A stretch of 64,000 nt of DNA. It comes from Verrucomicrobiaceae bacterium. GTDB lineage: Bacteria; Verrucomicrobiota; Verrucomicrobiia; Verrucomicrobiales; Verrucomicrobiaceae. The stretch spans positions 496,001 through 560,000 of the forward strand of contig JACKQF010000003.1 of assembly GCA_024232965.1 (NCBI GenBank), given 5' to 3'. The notes beneath the pieces were generated by a model. That model did not search any database. It saw only the letters and a program-made list of their open reading frames with translations, and was not told where the DNA came from. The position numbers and the translations under genes were made by a program. The stretch's first letter is position 1. Each line of letters begins with the position of its first letter. Positions 43,571 through 52,560 of this stretch are shown here, one piece after another.

Positions 43571-44824
43571 ATGAAGCACCTTCTTTTTCTCACTCTCCTC
43601 GCCGCTCCGATCCACGCCGCTGAATCGGCGACTGACCGTGTAGCCACCGTCATGGACACGCCCAATTGCGTCGCGTTCTGGGACTTTGTGAAGCGCGAAG
43701 CGGATGGCGCGCAGCGCTTCATCGCACACGTGCCACAGGGTGCGGCGAACGACTTCCCGCTCGATGCCGGCAACTACATCAAGGACTACTGGGGAGAAGG
43801 ACGAGAGGCGACGTATGTGGATTTTCCGTTGCTCGGTCGTGGGCCATTCGGAAATGCCGTTCGCATTCGCAAAGAAGAAGACAAGACCTTCCGCCCCTTC
43901 CTCTTCGTGCCTCGCGAGCGACTGCACGATTCACCGCTCGACATCAAAGGCGCAGGCAAATCGGTGAGCGTCGTCGTGTGGGCCATTCGCGAGAGTGGCA
44001 ATCACGCCCTCGCAGGCATCTGGCATGAAGGCACGGACCTGAATCACGGCGGCGCCGCAAAGGTCGTGCAGAGGGGGCAACGGCAATACGCCCTTTTCGC
44101 CGGGCTCAACAAAGGTGGCAGCGCCTGTGGTCATGTCTCTGAGAACGGCGCGAGTTCCTTTCTCAACAAGTATGCGCTGCACAAGTGCAACTCCGCCGAT
44201 CTTTCGCCCGAAGTCCCCGCCGACGCACCAGCGGACGTGCTCGATGCCTCCTGGCAATGTTTTGCCATGACCTTCAATCACGAGACCAACGAACTTACCG
44301 GCTGGCTCAACGGCGTCTCCGGCGACCGCTGGCTGGACAACCCCAAGAAAGACGGCCTCATTAAGGACGCCTACAACGCCTACATGCAGGGTCACTTCCA
44401 TCAAGTCCCAGGCCTGCAAGACGGCGAGGATGCGAGCTTCCCTGCGGATCAGTATTACAAACCACCGGAAGGCGAACCCTTGTCCGTCAAAGTGCTGCGT
44501 GAGTCGGCTGACGAACGCGTCGAACTGCGTGAGCATCGCTACACGAAGATCGAAGTCACCATGCGCAACGGCAAAGAAGTCGCCCGAGACCTCGTCGCCC
44601 TGCGGCTCAATCCCTGGTGGTATCCCCACGCCCTCTACACCCCCGCGAATGACGGCACCGGCGGCCCCTTCACCATCGGCCGAGTCATCCACAGTTCCCG
44701 GAGTGTCGGCTTCACGGGGTGGATCGGTGGCGTGGCGATCTTTGATAGGGCACTGAGCGGGGAGGAGTTGGCGAAGTTGTCAGCGATTCGGAGCGCTGCG
44801 CCGGTTGCAAATCCGTCACGCTAG
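43571..44824 (+). CDS. Secreted LamG-like (concanavalin A-like) domain protein
   Basis: A 417-residue protein (start 43571, signal peptide MKHLLFLTLLAAPIHA). It begins with MDTPNCVAFWDFV and contains the typical sequence of a LamG sandwich: SVSVVVWAIRESGNHALAGIWHEG, WQCFAMTFNHETNELTGWLNG, and a late FTGWIGGVAIFDRALSGEEL. These proteins usually bind sugars or matrix and often lie beside sulfatases or glycosidases. Its codon choice (many C-ending codons) matches the beta-helix gene 0.9 kb upstream, and it may belong with it. Confidence 0.82.
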   Translation: MKHLLFLTLLAAPIHAAESATDRVATVMDTPNCVAFWDFVKREADGAQRFIAHVPQGAANDFPLDAGNYIKDYWGEGREATYVDFPLLGRGPFGNAVRIRKEEDKTFRPFLFVPRERLHDSPLDIKGAGKSVSVVVWAIRESGNHALAGIWHEGTDLNHGGAAKVVQRGQRQYALFAGLNKGGSACGHVSENGASSFLNKYALHKCNSADLSPEVPADAPADVLDASWQCFAMTFNHETNELTGWLNGVSGDRWLDNPKKDGLIKDAYNAYMQGHFHQVPGLQDGEDASFPADQYYKPPEGEPLSVKVLRESADERVELREHRYTKIEVTMRNGKEVARDLVALRLNPWWYPHALYTPANDGTGGPFTIGRVIHSSRSVGFTGWIGGVAIFDRALSGEELAKLSAIRSAAPVANPSR

Positions 44825-45079
44825 TGGTTCGCCTTGCTTGTCCCGGCCGTGCCTTCGACCATCAAACACCCTGTCTAGCAGGTTTCAGCTGCTGCCACAC
44901 AGACTAGCCAGGGGGAGCCTCGTGCTCACTCGCCGCGTCTAGTTGTTGCGCGCTGCCAGGGGCACAGGGCTGTTTCGATTTTGATCTCGCAATGGCCGAG
45001 GGGGGCCGGAACGAATGCGTTGGAGCCCGAAAGCCTGCGCTGTTCCTGGACGTTGTCCTTCCTCTCACGCGCTCCCGCC

Positions 45080-46249
45080 ATGCAACCAACCTCGCAACGT
45101 CTCACCTCACTCGATGCCTTCCGGGGCTTTATCATGCTGCTCATGGCCTCGAACGGCTTTGGGATCCCGCAGATGGCGGCGGCCCACCCCGGGACGTTTT
45201 GGGAACAGCTCGCGCCCAGTGTTGAGCATCGAGAATGGATTGGCTGCGGATTGTGGGACCTCATTCAGCCGGCCTTCATGTTTATGGTCGGCGTTGCCGT
45301 GCCTTGGTCGTATGCCAAGCGGCGTGAGAACGGGCAGGGGTTCTTTGGCATGTCATGGCACGCGCTCTCACGCTCCATCCTGCTGATCCTCCTGGGCGTC
45401 TTCCTTTCCACTCGGTCAAAGGAAACCCAGACCTACTTCGTCTTTACCAATGTGCTGGCGCAGATTGGGCTCGGCTACTTTTTCTTGTTCATCATCTCCC
45501 GGATGGGGCGCGAGTATGAGACGGCTGCCATCATCGTCATCCTCGTCGGGTATTGGTTTTATTTCTTCACCTTCCCGGTGCCCGGTCCGAATTTTGATTT
45601 TGCCGCCGTCGGTGCGGCCAAAGAAGACCTACTCGGCGGCTACTTTGCCCACTGGAGCAAGGGGCTGAACGCTGCGGCGGATTTTGATCGCTGGTTTTTG
45701 AACCTCTTTCCGAGGGCGGAGGCGTGGGTATCGCATGCGGGCGGATATCAAACCCTAAACTTCATTCCATCGCTGGCCACCATGCTGGGGGGCGCATTGA
45801 CGGGCCGATTCCTCCGCACTAGCAAGCGCACGTCGGAGCAGAAGGTCATGGCACTGGTCGTCGCAGGGGTGATTTTTGTCATTCTCGGGAACGTCGCCCA
45901 CCTCACCGCTTGTCCGATTGTGAAGCGCATCTGGACGCCGTCCTGGGCTCTTTATTCTGGCGGTTGGGTGCTGCTGATGCTGGCCGCATTTTACTGGGTG
46001 GTGGAAGTCTGGGGCTTCCGTCGGCTGGTCTTTCCTCTGGTCGTGGTCGGGATGAACTCCATTTTCATTTACCTCCTGCATAGCCTCTCGCGTGGGTGGA
46101 TCGTCAGCATGTTGAAGATCCACACTGGTCCAAACAATCCGTGGTTTGAAGGGGAGTACGCCCCAGTGGTGACCAGTTGTGGGGCGCTGCTGGTGCTGTG
46201 GGTGCTTTGCTGGTGGATGTATCGACAAAAAGCGTTTATCAAGCTCTGA
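45080..46249 (+). CDS. DUF5009/heparan-alpha-glucosaminide acetyltransferase-like membrane protein
   Basis: A 389-residue polytopic protein from the ATG at 45080. RLTSLDAFRGFIMLLM at the start, WIGCGLWDLIQPAFMFMVGVAVPWSYAKR and the hydrophobic helices that follow match the eukaryotic HGSNAT-like / DUF5009 family, which may transfer acetyl groups across the membrane to sugars. About nine to ten helices are predicted. Whether it acts as an acyltransferase here is inferred. It stands alone; moaC starts 28 bp downstream and may share a transcript. Confidence 0.82.
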   Translation: MQPTSQRLTSLDAFRGFIMLLMASNGFGIPQMAAAHPGTFWEQLAPSVEHREWIGCGLWDLIQPAFMFMVGVAVPWSYAKRRENGQGFFGMSWHALSRSILLILLGVFLSTRSKETQTYFVFTNVLAQIGLGYFFLFIISRMGREYETAAIIVILVGYWFYFFTFPVPGPNFDFAAVGAAKEDLLGGYFAHWSKGLNAAADFDRWFLNLFPRAEAWVSHAGGYQTLNFIPSLATMLGGALTGRFLRTSKRTSEQKVMALVVAGVIFVILGNVAHLTACPIVKRIWTPSWALYSGGWVLLMLAAFYWVVEVWGFRRLVFPLVVVGMNSIFIYLLHSLSRGWIVSMLKIHTGPNNPWFEGEYAPVVTSCGALLVLWVLCWWMYRQKAFIKL

Positions 46250-46277
46250 ACCGCGCTAAGCCGCGTACTCTTGACAC

Positions 46278-46742
46278 GTGAACGACTCCAGCCTGACCCA
46301 CACCGACGACACCGGCGCAGCGCGCATGGTGGATGTGTCCGACAAACCCCCGTTGACTCGCGAGGCCATCGCAGAAGCTCGCATCCACCTCCAGCCCGAG
46401 ACGATCGATCTGATCCGTGCCAACGGCATGAAGAAGGGCGATGTGCTGGCTGTTGCTCGCATTGCCGGCATTCAGGCTGCCAAGCAGACCTCGCTGCTAA
46501 TCCCTCTCTGCCACCAACTGCCGCTCAGTAAAGTTAGCGTTGAATTTGAGTTCGAGCCCCAGGGCATTCACATCATCACGACGGCCAAAACAACTGCCCA
46601 AACCGGAGTTGAAATGGAGGCTCTCACCGCCGCCAGCATTGCTGCGCTCACTCTCTACGACATGTGCAAAGCCGTTGATAAGACGATGGTGATCGCAGAC
46701 GTTCGGCTGTTGCTAAAGACAAAAGTAGCGGTCGAGCGGTAA
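46278..46742 (+). CDS. moaC: Cyclic pyranopterin monophosphate synthase
   Basis: MoaC converts the MoaA product 3',8-cH2GTP to cyclic pyranopterin monophosphate in molybdenum cofactor synthesis. The GTG at 46278 gives 154 residues beginning like other MoaC proteins (LTHTDDTGAARMVDVSDK). Motifs are LIPLCHQLP (Cys78, His79) and VEMEALTAASIAALTLYD, with DMCKAVDK around 128-135 carrying catalytic Lys131. No moaA is nearby, only the mog gene 125 bp downstream. Confidence 0.93.
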   Translation: MNDSSLTHTDDTGAARMVDVSDKPPLTREAIAEARIHLQPETIDLIRANGMKKGDVLAVARIAGIQAAKQTSLLIPLCHQLPLSKVSVEFEFEPQGIHIITTAKTTAQTGVEMEALTAASIAALTLYDMCKAVDKTMVIADVRLLLKTKVAVER

Positions 46743-46835
46743 GTGAAAAGTGGTCGGTCAACAGAACGATGGGGGCAGTTCTGCTCCGTCAAGCCGCCTC
46801 ACTTATTACTTGTCACTTTTTACTTTTGACTCCAC
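46741..46835. repeat. Heptanucleotide (7-bp period) repeat, inverted blocks, between moaC and mog
   Basis: On the plus strand, ACTTATT, ACTTGTC, ACTTTTT, ACTTTTG and ACTCCAC follow one another at 46801-46835, each 7 bp, sharing ACT plus T-rich bases. At 46741-46754 the reverse kind appears: AAGTGAA, AAGTGGT. AAGTGAAAAGTG and CACTTTTTACTT can pair with one mismatch, so a long-loop hairpin is possible. Confidence 0.7.
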
Positions 46836-46867
46836 AAGCTGTCCCTCACATCTCCCCCTTAATCCCA

Positions 46868-47347
46868 ATGCATACCATCGGCATCATCACTGTTTCAGAC
46901 CGCGCCAGCGAAGGCGTTTACGAGGACCTTGGCGGACCTGCTTTGCGAGCGGCAGCAGAAGGTTATGGATGGACGGTGGCAGCTGAGGCGATTGTGCCGG
47001 ATGACCTCGGGCGCATCCAGGACACTGTGCGCTCTTTTTCGGCCCAGGGCTGTGGGCTCATCCTCACCACGGGCGGCACAGGGATTGCGGAACGGGATGT
47101 GACGCCCGAGGCGATTCGCGGTCTGATGCGCGTGGAGATCCCCGGCTTTGGCGAATTGATGCGTATGAAATCCATCGAGCTGACCCCGAATGCAATCCTC
47201 AGCCGAGGTCTCGCCGCCATCGTGGATCGCAGCCTGGTGATCGCGCTACCAGGCAAGCCGCAGGGCGCTGTGGACTGCCTGGGGTTTGTCAGAGGTGCCA
47301 TCGATCACGCCGTGAAGTTGGCGCTCCGCGTGCCGACGAGTTGCTGA
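46868..47347 (+). CDS. mog: Molybdopterin adenylyltransferase / MoaB-Mog family
   Basis: A 159-residue MoCF_biosynth-domain protein that adenylylates molybdopterin before metal insertion. It begins MHTIGIITVSDRASEG, has TTGGTG at 67-72 and the ERDVTPEA motif, and ends in PGKPQGA. Length fits single-domain MogA/MoaB; choice between the two names is not certain. The start at 46868 is preferred to a longer frame that reads through the heptamer repeats. It converges on the small membrane gene at 47359. Confidence 0.9.
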   Translation: MHTIGIITVSDRASEGVYEDLGGPALRAAAEGYGWTVAAEAIVPDDLGRIQDTVRSFSAQGCGLILTTGGTGIAERDVTPEAIRGLMRVEIPGFGELMRMKSIELTPNAILSRGLAAIVDRSLVIALPGKPQGAVDCLGFVRGAIDHAVKLALRVPTSC

Positions 47348-47358
47348 GACAAGCCTGC

Positions 47359-47835
47359 TCACTGTCTGATGCGCTTCGAAATCCGCAGACAATAGAGCAA
47401 TGGGATGGCACCCAGCAGACCAAACGAACAGTCGATCAATCGCCAATAGAATGGAATGCCTCTCAACGGCCCGCAAACCAGCGCCAAAGGAAAGACCAGC
47501 GCGCAGGCAACGATCCCAACTTTAAGCACCCACTCATTGCCGCGAGGTCGCACCCAAGGCCCGATGAAGAACATGGCAATGATGATGTGGCCAAAGGCTA
47601 GCCAGTCCGTGCCATAGGCGATGAACGGTTGGTCGCGGTAGGTAACCTCGAGTCCCGCCCGCACTTTCGCAATCCAATGGGCTAGACCGCTGTAGTCAGA
47701 GATGGGGCGTGTCGCGTCAATGCCAAACCATGAGCTCAAGAGATTGAGCTCGTGGAGCAACGGGAATGCCGTGACGCCGCTGACAATGAGGCCAAGAATG
47801 AAGAAGCCGAGGATGAGACGGTAGCGTTGGAGCAT
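47359..47835 (-). CDS. Small polytopic membrane protein, hypothetical
   Basis: A 158-residue protein with four likely membrane helices (about 8-26, 75-91, 100-117, 125-145 of this frame): LILGFFILGLIVSGVTAF, GHIIIAMFFIGPWV, VGIVACALVFPLALVCG and IDCSFGLLGAIPLL. The start at 47835 directly precedes helix 1; the longer upstream frame reads through low-complexity sequence. No family is recognised. It is divergent from ydcF and convergent with mog. Confidence 0.68.
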   Translation of the reverse strand: MLQRYRLILGFFILGLIVSGVTAFPLLHELNLLSSWFGIDATRPISDYSGLAHWIAKVRAGLEVTYRDQPFIAYGTDWLAFGHIIIAMFFIGPWVRPRGNEWVLKVGIVACALVFPLALVCGPLRGIPFYWRLIDCSFGLLGAIPLLYCLRISKRIRQ

Positions 47836-47838
47836 GGA

Positions 47839-47889
47839 GTGATGGAGCGGGGGCTGGCCGCTGTGAGACCGGAGCGAATGAGTCGCCAA
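47839..47889 (+). repeat. Dispersed ~50-bp hairpin element, copy 2 (degenerate)
   Basis: In the divergent gap upstream of the small membrane gene and ydcF. GATGGAG, CTGTGAG, CCGGAGCGA and TGAG are shared in order with 13831-13885. The hairpin arms have mismatches here (GGCCGC-TGT-GAGACC). Confidence 0.42.
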
Positions 47890-48004
47890 TCGGATACTGA
47901 TGGGGAGGTGGAGTGGCGGTGAGATCAAGCCATTAAGAGCGCCACTGTGCCAATGATTTGCTCTGCAACACCTCAAAGATTGATTCGCGGGCCAGAAGGT
48001 GCCA

Positions 48005-48688
48005 ATGCTGGCGCACTCACACTCTGCTATGTCTTCCTCCGCCGCTCCTGATACCGATACACTCGCCCTTCGCATTTGGGACTACATGCACATGGGGCAT
48101 GAACTCCAGCCTAGCGATGTGATTCTGGTGCTGGGTAGCAACGATCTGCGTGTTGCGGAGCATGGGGCGGAGCTGTATCTGCGTGGGCTCGCACCACGGA
48201 TTCTCTTTTCGGGCAATGTGGGCAGGCTCACGGAGGGTCAGTTTCAGCATCCGGAGGCCGAGGCTTTTGCGGAGGTCGCCCGGTCGATGGACGTTCCAGA
48301 GGAGGCTATTTTGATCGAGCCGCGCTCTACCAATACGGGCGAAAACATCGCCTTTAGCCGTGAGTTGCTCGCAGGGAAGGGGATTGATCCTGAGAAGCTG
48401 ATCGTTGTCCAGAAGCCCTACATGGAGCGGCGTGCGTATGCGACGTTCATGAATTTCTGGCCGGGGAAGGACATCCGCATCAGTTCACCGCCGATTTCTT
48501 TTGCCGATTATCCGAACGCACTCCTGCCAAAGGATCTGATCATTACTATCATGGTCGGTGATCTCCAGCGCATTCGAGCCTATCCAGAGAAAGGCTTCCA
48601 AATCCCGCAGGAGATCCCCGATGAAGTCTGGGCTGCTTACGAAGAATTGGTCGCGCGTGGTTTTACCGGACATTTGATTGCGAACTGA
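48005..48688 (+). CDS. ydcF: YdcF/SanA-family (DUF218) protein
   Basis: A 227-residue DUF218 protein. VILVLGSNDLR near the start, GAELYLRGLAPRILFSG and TNTGENIAFS are the family signatures; it ends without a membrane helix, so it is cytoplasmic like YdcF rather than SanA. YdcF binds S-adenosylmethionine in E. coli, but its role is unclear. The ATG at 48005 has AGAAGG 5 nt upstream; GTG at 47999 and ATG at 48029 are alternatives. It is followed by the SASA esterase gene. Confidence 0.82.
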   Translation: MLAHSHSAMSSSAAPDTDTLALRIWDYMHMGHELQPSDVILVLGSNDLRVAEHGAELYLRGLAPRILFSGNVGRLTEGQFQHPEAEAFAEVARSMDVPEEAILIEPRSTNTGENIAFSRELLAGKGIDPEKLIVVQKPYMERRAYATFMNFWPGKDIRISSPPISFADYPNALLPKDLIITIMVGDLQRIRAYPEKGFQIPQEIPDEVWAAYEELVARGFTGHLIAN

Positions 48689-48718
48689 CGATGCATGGCT
48701 CCGTTCTAACTTCCTCCT

Positions 48719-49630
48719 ATGAATCGACGTCACTGGCTCCAACACGCATCCCTTGTCACCCTCAGCACCCTTCCCGTCATCGGAGATGCTGCGGAAGAGA
48801 AAGGTAAGAAGAAAGCCAAGTCCGGCAAAGTCGGCACGCCACCGCCGACGGGTGCGCCTTTAAAGCCTGCTGATATTGCGGAACTTCCAGAAGGCACGGA
48901 TCACCTGGATCTCTACCTTTTGATCGGCCAGTCCAACATGAAGGGCAGGGGCACGATGCCGGAAGTTCCCAAGGCTGATCCAAAAATCGTGGCCATGCAT
49001 GTGAAGAACGACAAGTGGTATCTGGCTCGGCATCCGTTGCATCTGACAGGCGATCCAGAAACCTTCGCGGGGCATGACAACGCTGGCGTTGGCTCCGGCT
49101 TGGCGTTTGCGGAGACTCTTCAGTCGGACGACGCGACCGCGCGGATTGGCCTTATTCCATGTGCCGTGGGTGGCACGCCTGTGAAGCGATGGGTGAAAGG
49201 TGCGGATCTTTATGAAAACGCCGTGCGTCGCGCGAAGATGGCTTTAGCCGCAGGCCCAGCAGGAAAAACTCACATCAAAGGCGCGATCTGGCTCCAAGGG
49301 GAGGCAGATGCCACTCCCGCCGGTCTGCCGTTGTATGAGGCGCAACTCTTGAATCTCGTGGACAGTTTGCGCGCCGACTTGGCTCTGCCAAATCTGCCTT
49401 TCATCGCCTGCACGATTGGCGAATTCAAAGCGGACGAACGAGGCAAAGATCGCGCAGCGATGAATGCCATCTTCATGGGACTGCCTGCCAAGCGCCCGCA
49501 CACTGGATGTGTAGATGCAAGGGACCTCAAGGGCCACATCGGAGACAACGTCCACTTTGACACCGCCTCGCAAAATGAAATCGGTCAACGATTCGGCAAA
49601 ATCATGATCCGACTTGCCGCAGGCGCATAA
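48719..49630 (+). CDS. Sialate O-acetylesterase-like (SASA) family protein, secreted
   Basis: A 303-residue SGNH-type esterase with an N-terminal RRHW stretch and signal (about 1-24), then a Lys/Ser/Gly-rich linker. LIGQSNM has the nucleophile Ser72, GVGSGLAFAE and PCAVGGTPVKRW the oxyanion residues, and WLQGEAD is the third block. The catalytic His/Asp near GHIGDNVHFD at the C-terminus fits the family. It probably removes acetyl groups from sugars. It is followed 48 bp later by ridA. Confidence 0.88.
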   Translation: MNRRHWLQHASLVTLSTLPVIGDAAEEKGKKKAKSGKVGTPPPTGAPLKPADIAELPEGTDHLDLYLLIGQSNMKGRGTMPEVPKADPKIVAMHVKNDKWYLARHPLHLTGDPETFAGHDNAGVGSGLAFAETLQSDDATARIGLIPCAVGGTPVKRWVKGADLYENAVRRAKMALAAGPAGKTHIKGAIWLQGEADATPAGLPLYEAQLLNLVDSLRADLALPNLPFIACTIGEFKADERGKDRAAMNAIFMGLPAKRPHTGCVDARDLKGHIGDNVHFDTASQNEIGQRFGKIMIRLAAGA

Positions 49631-49678
49631 TCGTTCCATCACTCAACCCTTCCAGTCCAATACACCAACCACTCCGTC

Positions 49679-50119
49679 ATGTCTCCCCAATCCAAAGCAG
49701 AAAGTCTCGGCATCAAGTTTGAAAAAGCAGCTCCCGCATACCTGAATCTCTGCATTCGTAGCGGCAATCAATTGATCACCTCCGGTCATGTCAGTGACTT
49801 GAAGGGGAAGCTGGGCGTGGATGTCACGACGGAGCAAGGCTATGCAGCCGCGAAGAACTGCGCGGAGAAGATCCTGCGTTCCGTCTGGGATACGCATGGC
49901 ACGCTCGATGGCTTGCGAGTGATCAAAGTGCTGGGTTGCGTCAATTCCACTCTCGAATACACCGATCAGCATCTTGTCATCAACGGTTGTTCAGACCTCC
50001 TTCACGAGATCTTCGGCAAAGATGGAGACGGCTACCACGCACGCAGCGCTTTAGGCTTTGCCCAGCTCCCCACTGGCGCTGCCGTTGAAGTGGAAGCGAT
50101 CTTTGAGATCAAGGCATAG
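49679..50119 (+). CDS. RidA-family (YjgF/YER057c/UK114) protein
   Basis: A 146-residue cytoplasmic protein of the RidA superfamily, whose true RidA members hydrolyse reactive enamine/imine intermediates from PLP enzymes. NQLITSGHVSDLKGKLG, LDGLRVIKVLGCVNST and ARSALGFAQLPTGAAVEVEAIFEI are typical. The catalytic Arg of RidA (in RSAxG) is present as ARSALG. It is a little longer than RidA (about 128), placing it in the Rid6/7 or YjgH-like branch, where the function is less clear. Confidence 0.88.
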   Translation: MSPQSKAESLGIKFEKAAPAYLNLCIRSGNQLITSGHVSDLKGKLGVDVTTEQGYAAAKNCAEKILRSVWDTHGTLDGLRVIKVLGCVNSTLEYTDQHLVINGCSDLLHEIFGKDGDGYHARSALGFAQLPTGAAVEVEAIFEIKA

Positions 50120-50251
50120 GCGGTTCGCACTGCCGACGCGGGTGACCTCTTTGGTGGTCCGCCCTGCCAATGGTCGATTTTTATCCGTCGGACGCCTTTG
50201 TTCTGGCGGCTTGTTGACGCTCTTTGAGGCAATCGCTAAAGAGGGCGCACC

Positions 50252-52417
50252 ATGTTGCCGACCAACCGAATATTCAGTGCTGTCGCGGGCTTAGCGCTCT
50301 GTGTTCAGTCTCTTGCAGCCCAAGAAGAAGTCATGTCTCCCATCGTCGTTACGGCGACCCTGGCGGAAGAAGCTCTTCTTGATGTGCCCTACAGTGTCAA
50401 CCGAGTCGATGCAAAACGCGTGGACGAGTTGATGGCGGCGAGCTTTCCAGAGGCTCTCGTGAACATTCCGGGGGTGATGCTCCAGCAGACTTCTCATGGT
50501 CAGGGCTCCCCGTTCATTCGCGGTTTTACGGGGTTCCGAAATCTCGCACTCATCGATGGCATTCGGTTGAACAATTCAGTTTTCCGCGATGGTCCCAACC
50601 AGTATTGGAGCACCATCGACGCCTTGAGCCTGGAAAGTATTGAGGTCGTGAAAGGGCAGGGCTCCGTGTTGTTTGGCAGTGATGCCATCGGTGGGGTGGT
50701 GAATGCGCGGACCAAAGGACCTGCCTATCGACGGCCGGAGGTTCCCGCCGCTTCAAAGGGCGGGAAGGGGGCAAAGAGTGTCCAGCCGATTGCGCCAGTC
50801 CCTGCAGGTCAATATGTGACGGGCGGTCTGAGCACCCGCTACTCCACCGCTGAGAATAGTTGGATGGGGCGCATCGAGGGAAGTCTGAGTGAGTGGGAGA
50901 ACTACGGCCTCTACGTCGGCGTGACGGGGCGCACCTTTGGCGATATCGAGGCAGCCGATTTGGGCACACTTCCGAATACGGGTTATGATGAGTTCGGCGT
51001 CGATGTGAAGATGGAGTATTTCCTGGATTCGGATACGAAGCTCACCGTCGCCCACAACCAATTTCACCAGAACGACGTTTGGCGGACGCATCGAACCGTG
51101 TATGCGGTGCCCTTTGCTGGTTCAACGGTGGGTGAGGAGTTGGAGCACTACTTTGGCCAAGATCGTTTCCTGACCTGGGTGCGGCTTGAAGGGGAGGTGC
51201 ATGATTCGTGGCTGGATCATTATCAGATCACTGTTTCTCATCACTTGCAGTCGGAGGATCGCTTCCGTCGGCGCAGCGGTGGGCGCTCAGACCAAGAAGG
51301 CTTTGACGTCACCTCCTGGGGCGTCGCGGCAGATCTGCGCAGCGAGAGCCCCATCGGCACGCTCTCGTACGGGGCCAGCTATTACTACGACGATGTCAGC
51401 AGCTATCGTCTCTCCCGTTCGGATGGGGGCACCACCCGGGCGATCCAGGGGCCTGTGGGCGATGGTTCGGCTTATCACTTGGTGGCTGGTTACCTTCAGG
51501 ATAGTATTCAGCTGTCGAATCGGGTGGAACTGCTTCTTGGTGGTCGCTACACCCATGCCGAGGCTGATGTCGGTCGGGCAGAGGATCCCAGCACCGGCGG
51601 CTTGATCAGTAGGAATGGATCGTGGGATGATGTGAGTGGCAGCGCCCGCGTCCAGTGGACGGTCGATGCAGAGCGCCAATGGCGTGTTTTCGCTGGTGCC
51701 TCTCAAGCCTTCCGCGCACCCAATCTCTCCGACATGTCACGGTTCGATGTGGCGCGGTCGGATGAGATCGAAGTGCCGGCAGCTGAGCTTGACCCGGAAA
51801 AATTCCTCAACTCTGAGGTCGGCGTGAGCTGGCAGGGCGACCGCGCCAGCGTGAGTCTGGCGTATTTTTACACCGATATTCAGGACCTGATCGTGCGCAC
51901 CCCGACGGGCCAGATCGTGGATGGATCCCGCGAGGTCACCCGCGCCAATGGTGGTGATGGCTACGTTCAAGGGGTGGAACTGGGGTTGGACTGGAAGTTT
52001 GCAAAGCAGTGGACCTTGTTTGGAAATCTGACTTGGCAGGACGGTGAGGTCGAAGGTTTCCCCACATCCCGTCGCGTCTTGGAAGAAGAGGCCATCAGTC
52101 GCCTCATGCCATTGACAGGGCTGGCGGGCTTGCGCTGGGACAGTGAGTCTGGGCGCTGGTGGGTCGAGGGGACCGTGCAGATGGTCGATGATGCGACACG
52201 CCTTAGTAGCGGAGATCGCGGTGATACGCAGCGCATCCCGCCTGGGGGCACTCCGGGCTACACCGTTGCCACGGTTCGCGCTGGATGCCGGGTCACGGAC
52301 GCGCTGACGGTAACTGCTGCGGTGGAGAACTTCACCAATGAGGCCTACCGGATTCATGGTTCTGGGGTGAATGAGCCGGGTGTGAATTTCATCTTTGGTG
52401 CCAAGCTAACGTTCTAG
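50252..52417 (+). CDS. TonB-dependent outer membrane receptor
   Basis: A 721-residue receptor with a signal peptide (about 1-23). The plug domain spans about 30-170 with VVTATL near the start, PGVMLQQTSHGQGSPFIRG, and GSDAIGGVVN. The rest is a 22-strand barrel with typical aromatic-rich strands, ending in FGAKLTF with a terminal Phe. It is of the iron/cobalamin/sugar-importing type; no ligand can be read. No SusD-like gene lies beside it. An intrinsic terminator follows at 52437-52478. The neighbouring hydrolase is probably separate. Confidence 0.92.
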   Translation: MLPTNRIFSAVAGLALCVQSLAAQEEVMSPIVVTATLAEEALLDVPYSVNRVDAKRVDELMAASFPEALVNIPGVMLQQTSHGQGSPFIRGFTGFRNLALIDGIRLNNSVFRDGPNQYWSTIDALSLESIEVVKGQGSVLFGSDAIGGVVNARTKGPAYRRPEVPAASKGGKGAKSVQPIAPVPAGQYVTGGLSTRYSTAENSWMGRIEGSLSEWENYGLYVGVTGRTFGDIEAADLGTLPNTGYDEFGVDVKMEYFLDSDTKLTVAHNQFHQNDVWRTHRTVYAVPFAGSTVGEELEHYFGQDRFLTWVRLEGEVHDSWLDHYQITVSHHLQSEDRFRRRSGGRSDQEGFDVTSWGVAADLRSESPIGTLSYGASYYYDDVSSYRLSRSDGGTTRAIQGPVGDGSAYHLVAGYLQDSIQLSNRVELLLGGRYTHAEADVGRAEDPSTGGLISRNGSWDDVSGSARVQWTVDAERQWRVFAGASQAFRAPNLSDMSRFDVARSDEIEVPAAELDPEKFLNSEVGVSWQGDRASVSLAYFYTDIQDLIVRTPTGQIVDGSREVTRANGGDGYVQGVELGLDWKFAKQWTLFGNLTWQDGEVEGFPTSRRVLEEEAISRLMPLTGLAGLRWDSESGRWWVEGTVQMVDDATRLSSGDRGDTQRIPPGGTPGYTVATVRAGCRVTDALTVTAAVENFTNEAYRIHGSGVNEPGVNFIFGAKLTF

Positions 52418-52436
52418 TTTTGGCGGGTTGATTGGG

Positions 52437-52478
52437 GCGCGGTCAGCCAATTTTTTGGCGGGCCGCGCTTTTGCTTTT
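52437..52478 (+). terminator. Terminator after the TonB-dependent receptor
   Basis: GCGCGG (52437-52442) pairs with CCGCGC (52463-52468), with an inner GCC/GGC stem and an A/T loop. A T-rich tail follows. Confidence 0.6.
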
Positions 52479-52560
52479 CCCGTGGCAGACACGCATCAAC
52501 TCTCTAGGCTCATCAATGCTGCGCAAAAATCCCATCGTTGCTCTCGTTCCTCTTGTCCCC

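Noticed and set aside
50214..50242. TTGACG / TAAAGA promoter-like pair before the TonB receptor
   Set aside because: The -10 overlaps the likely ribosome binding site, leaving no room for a leader.
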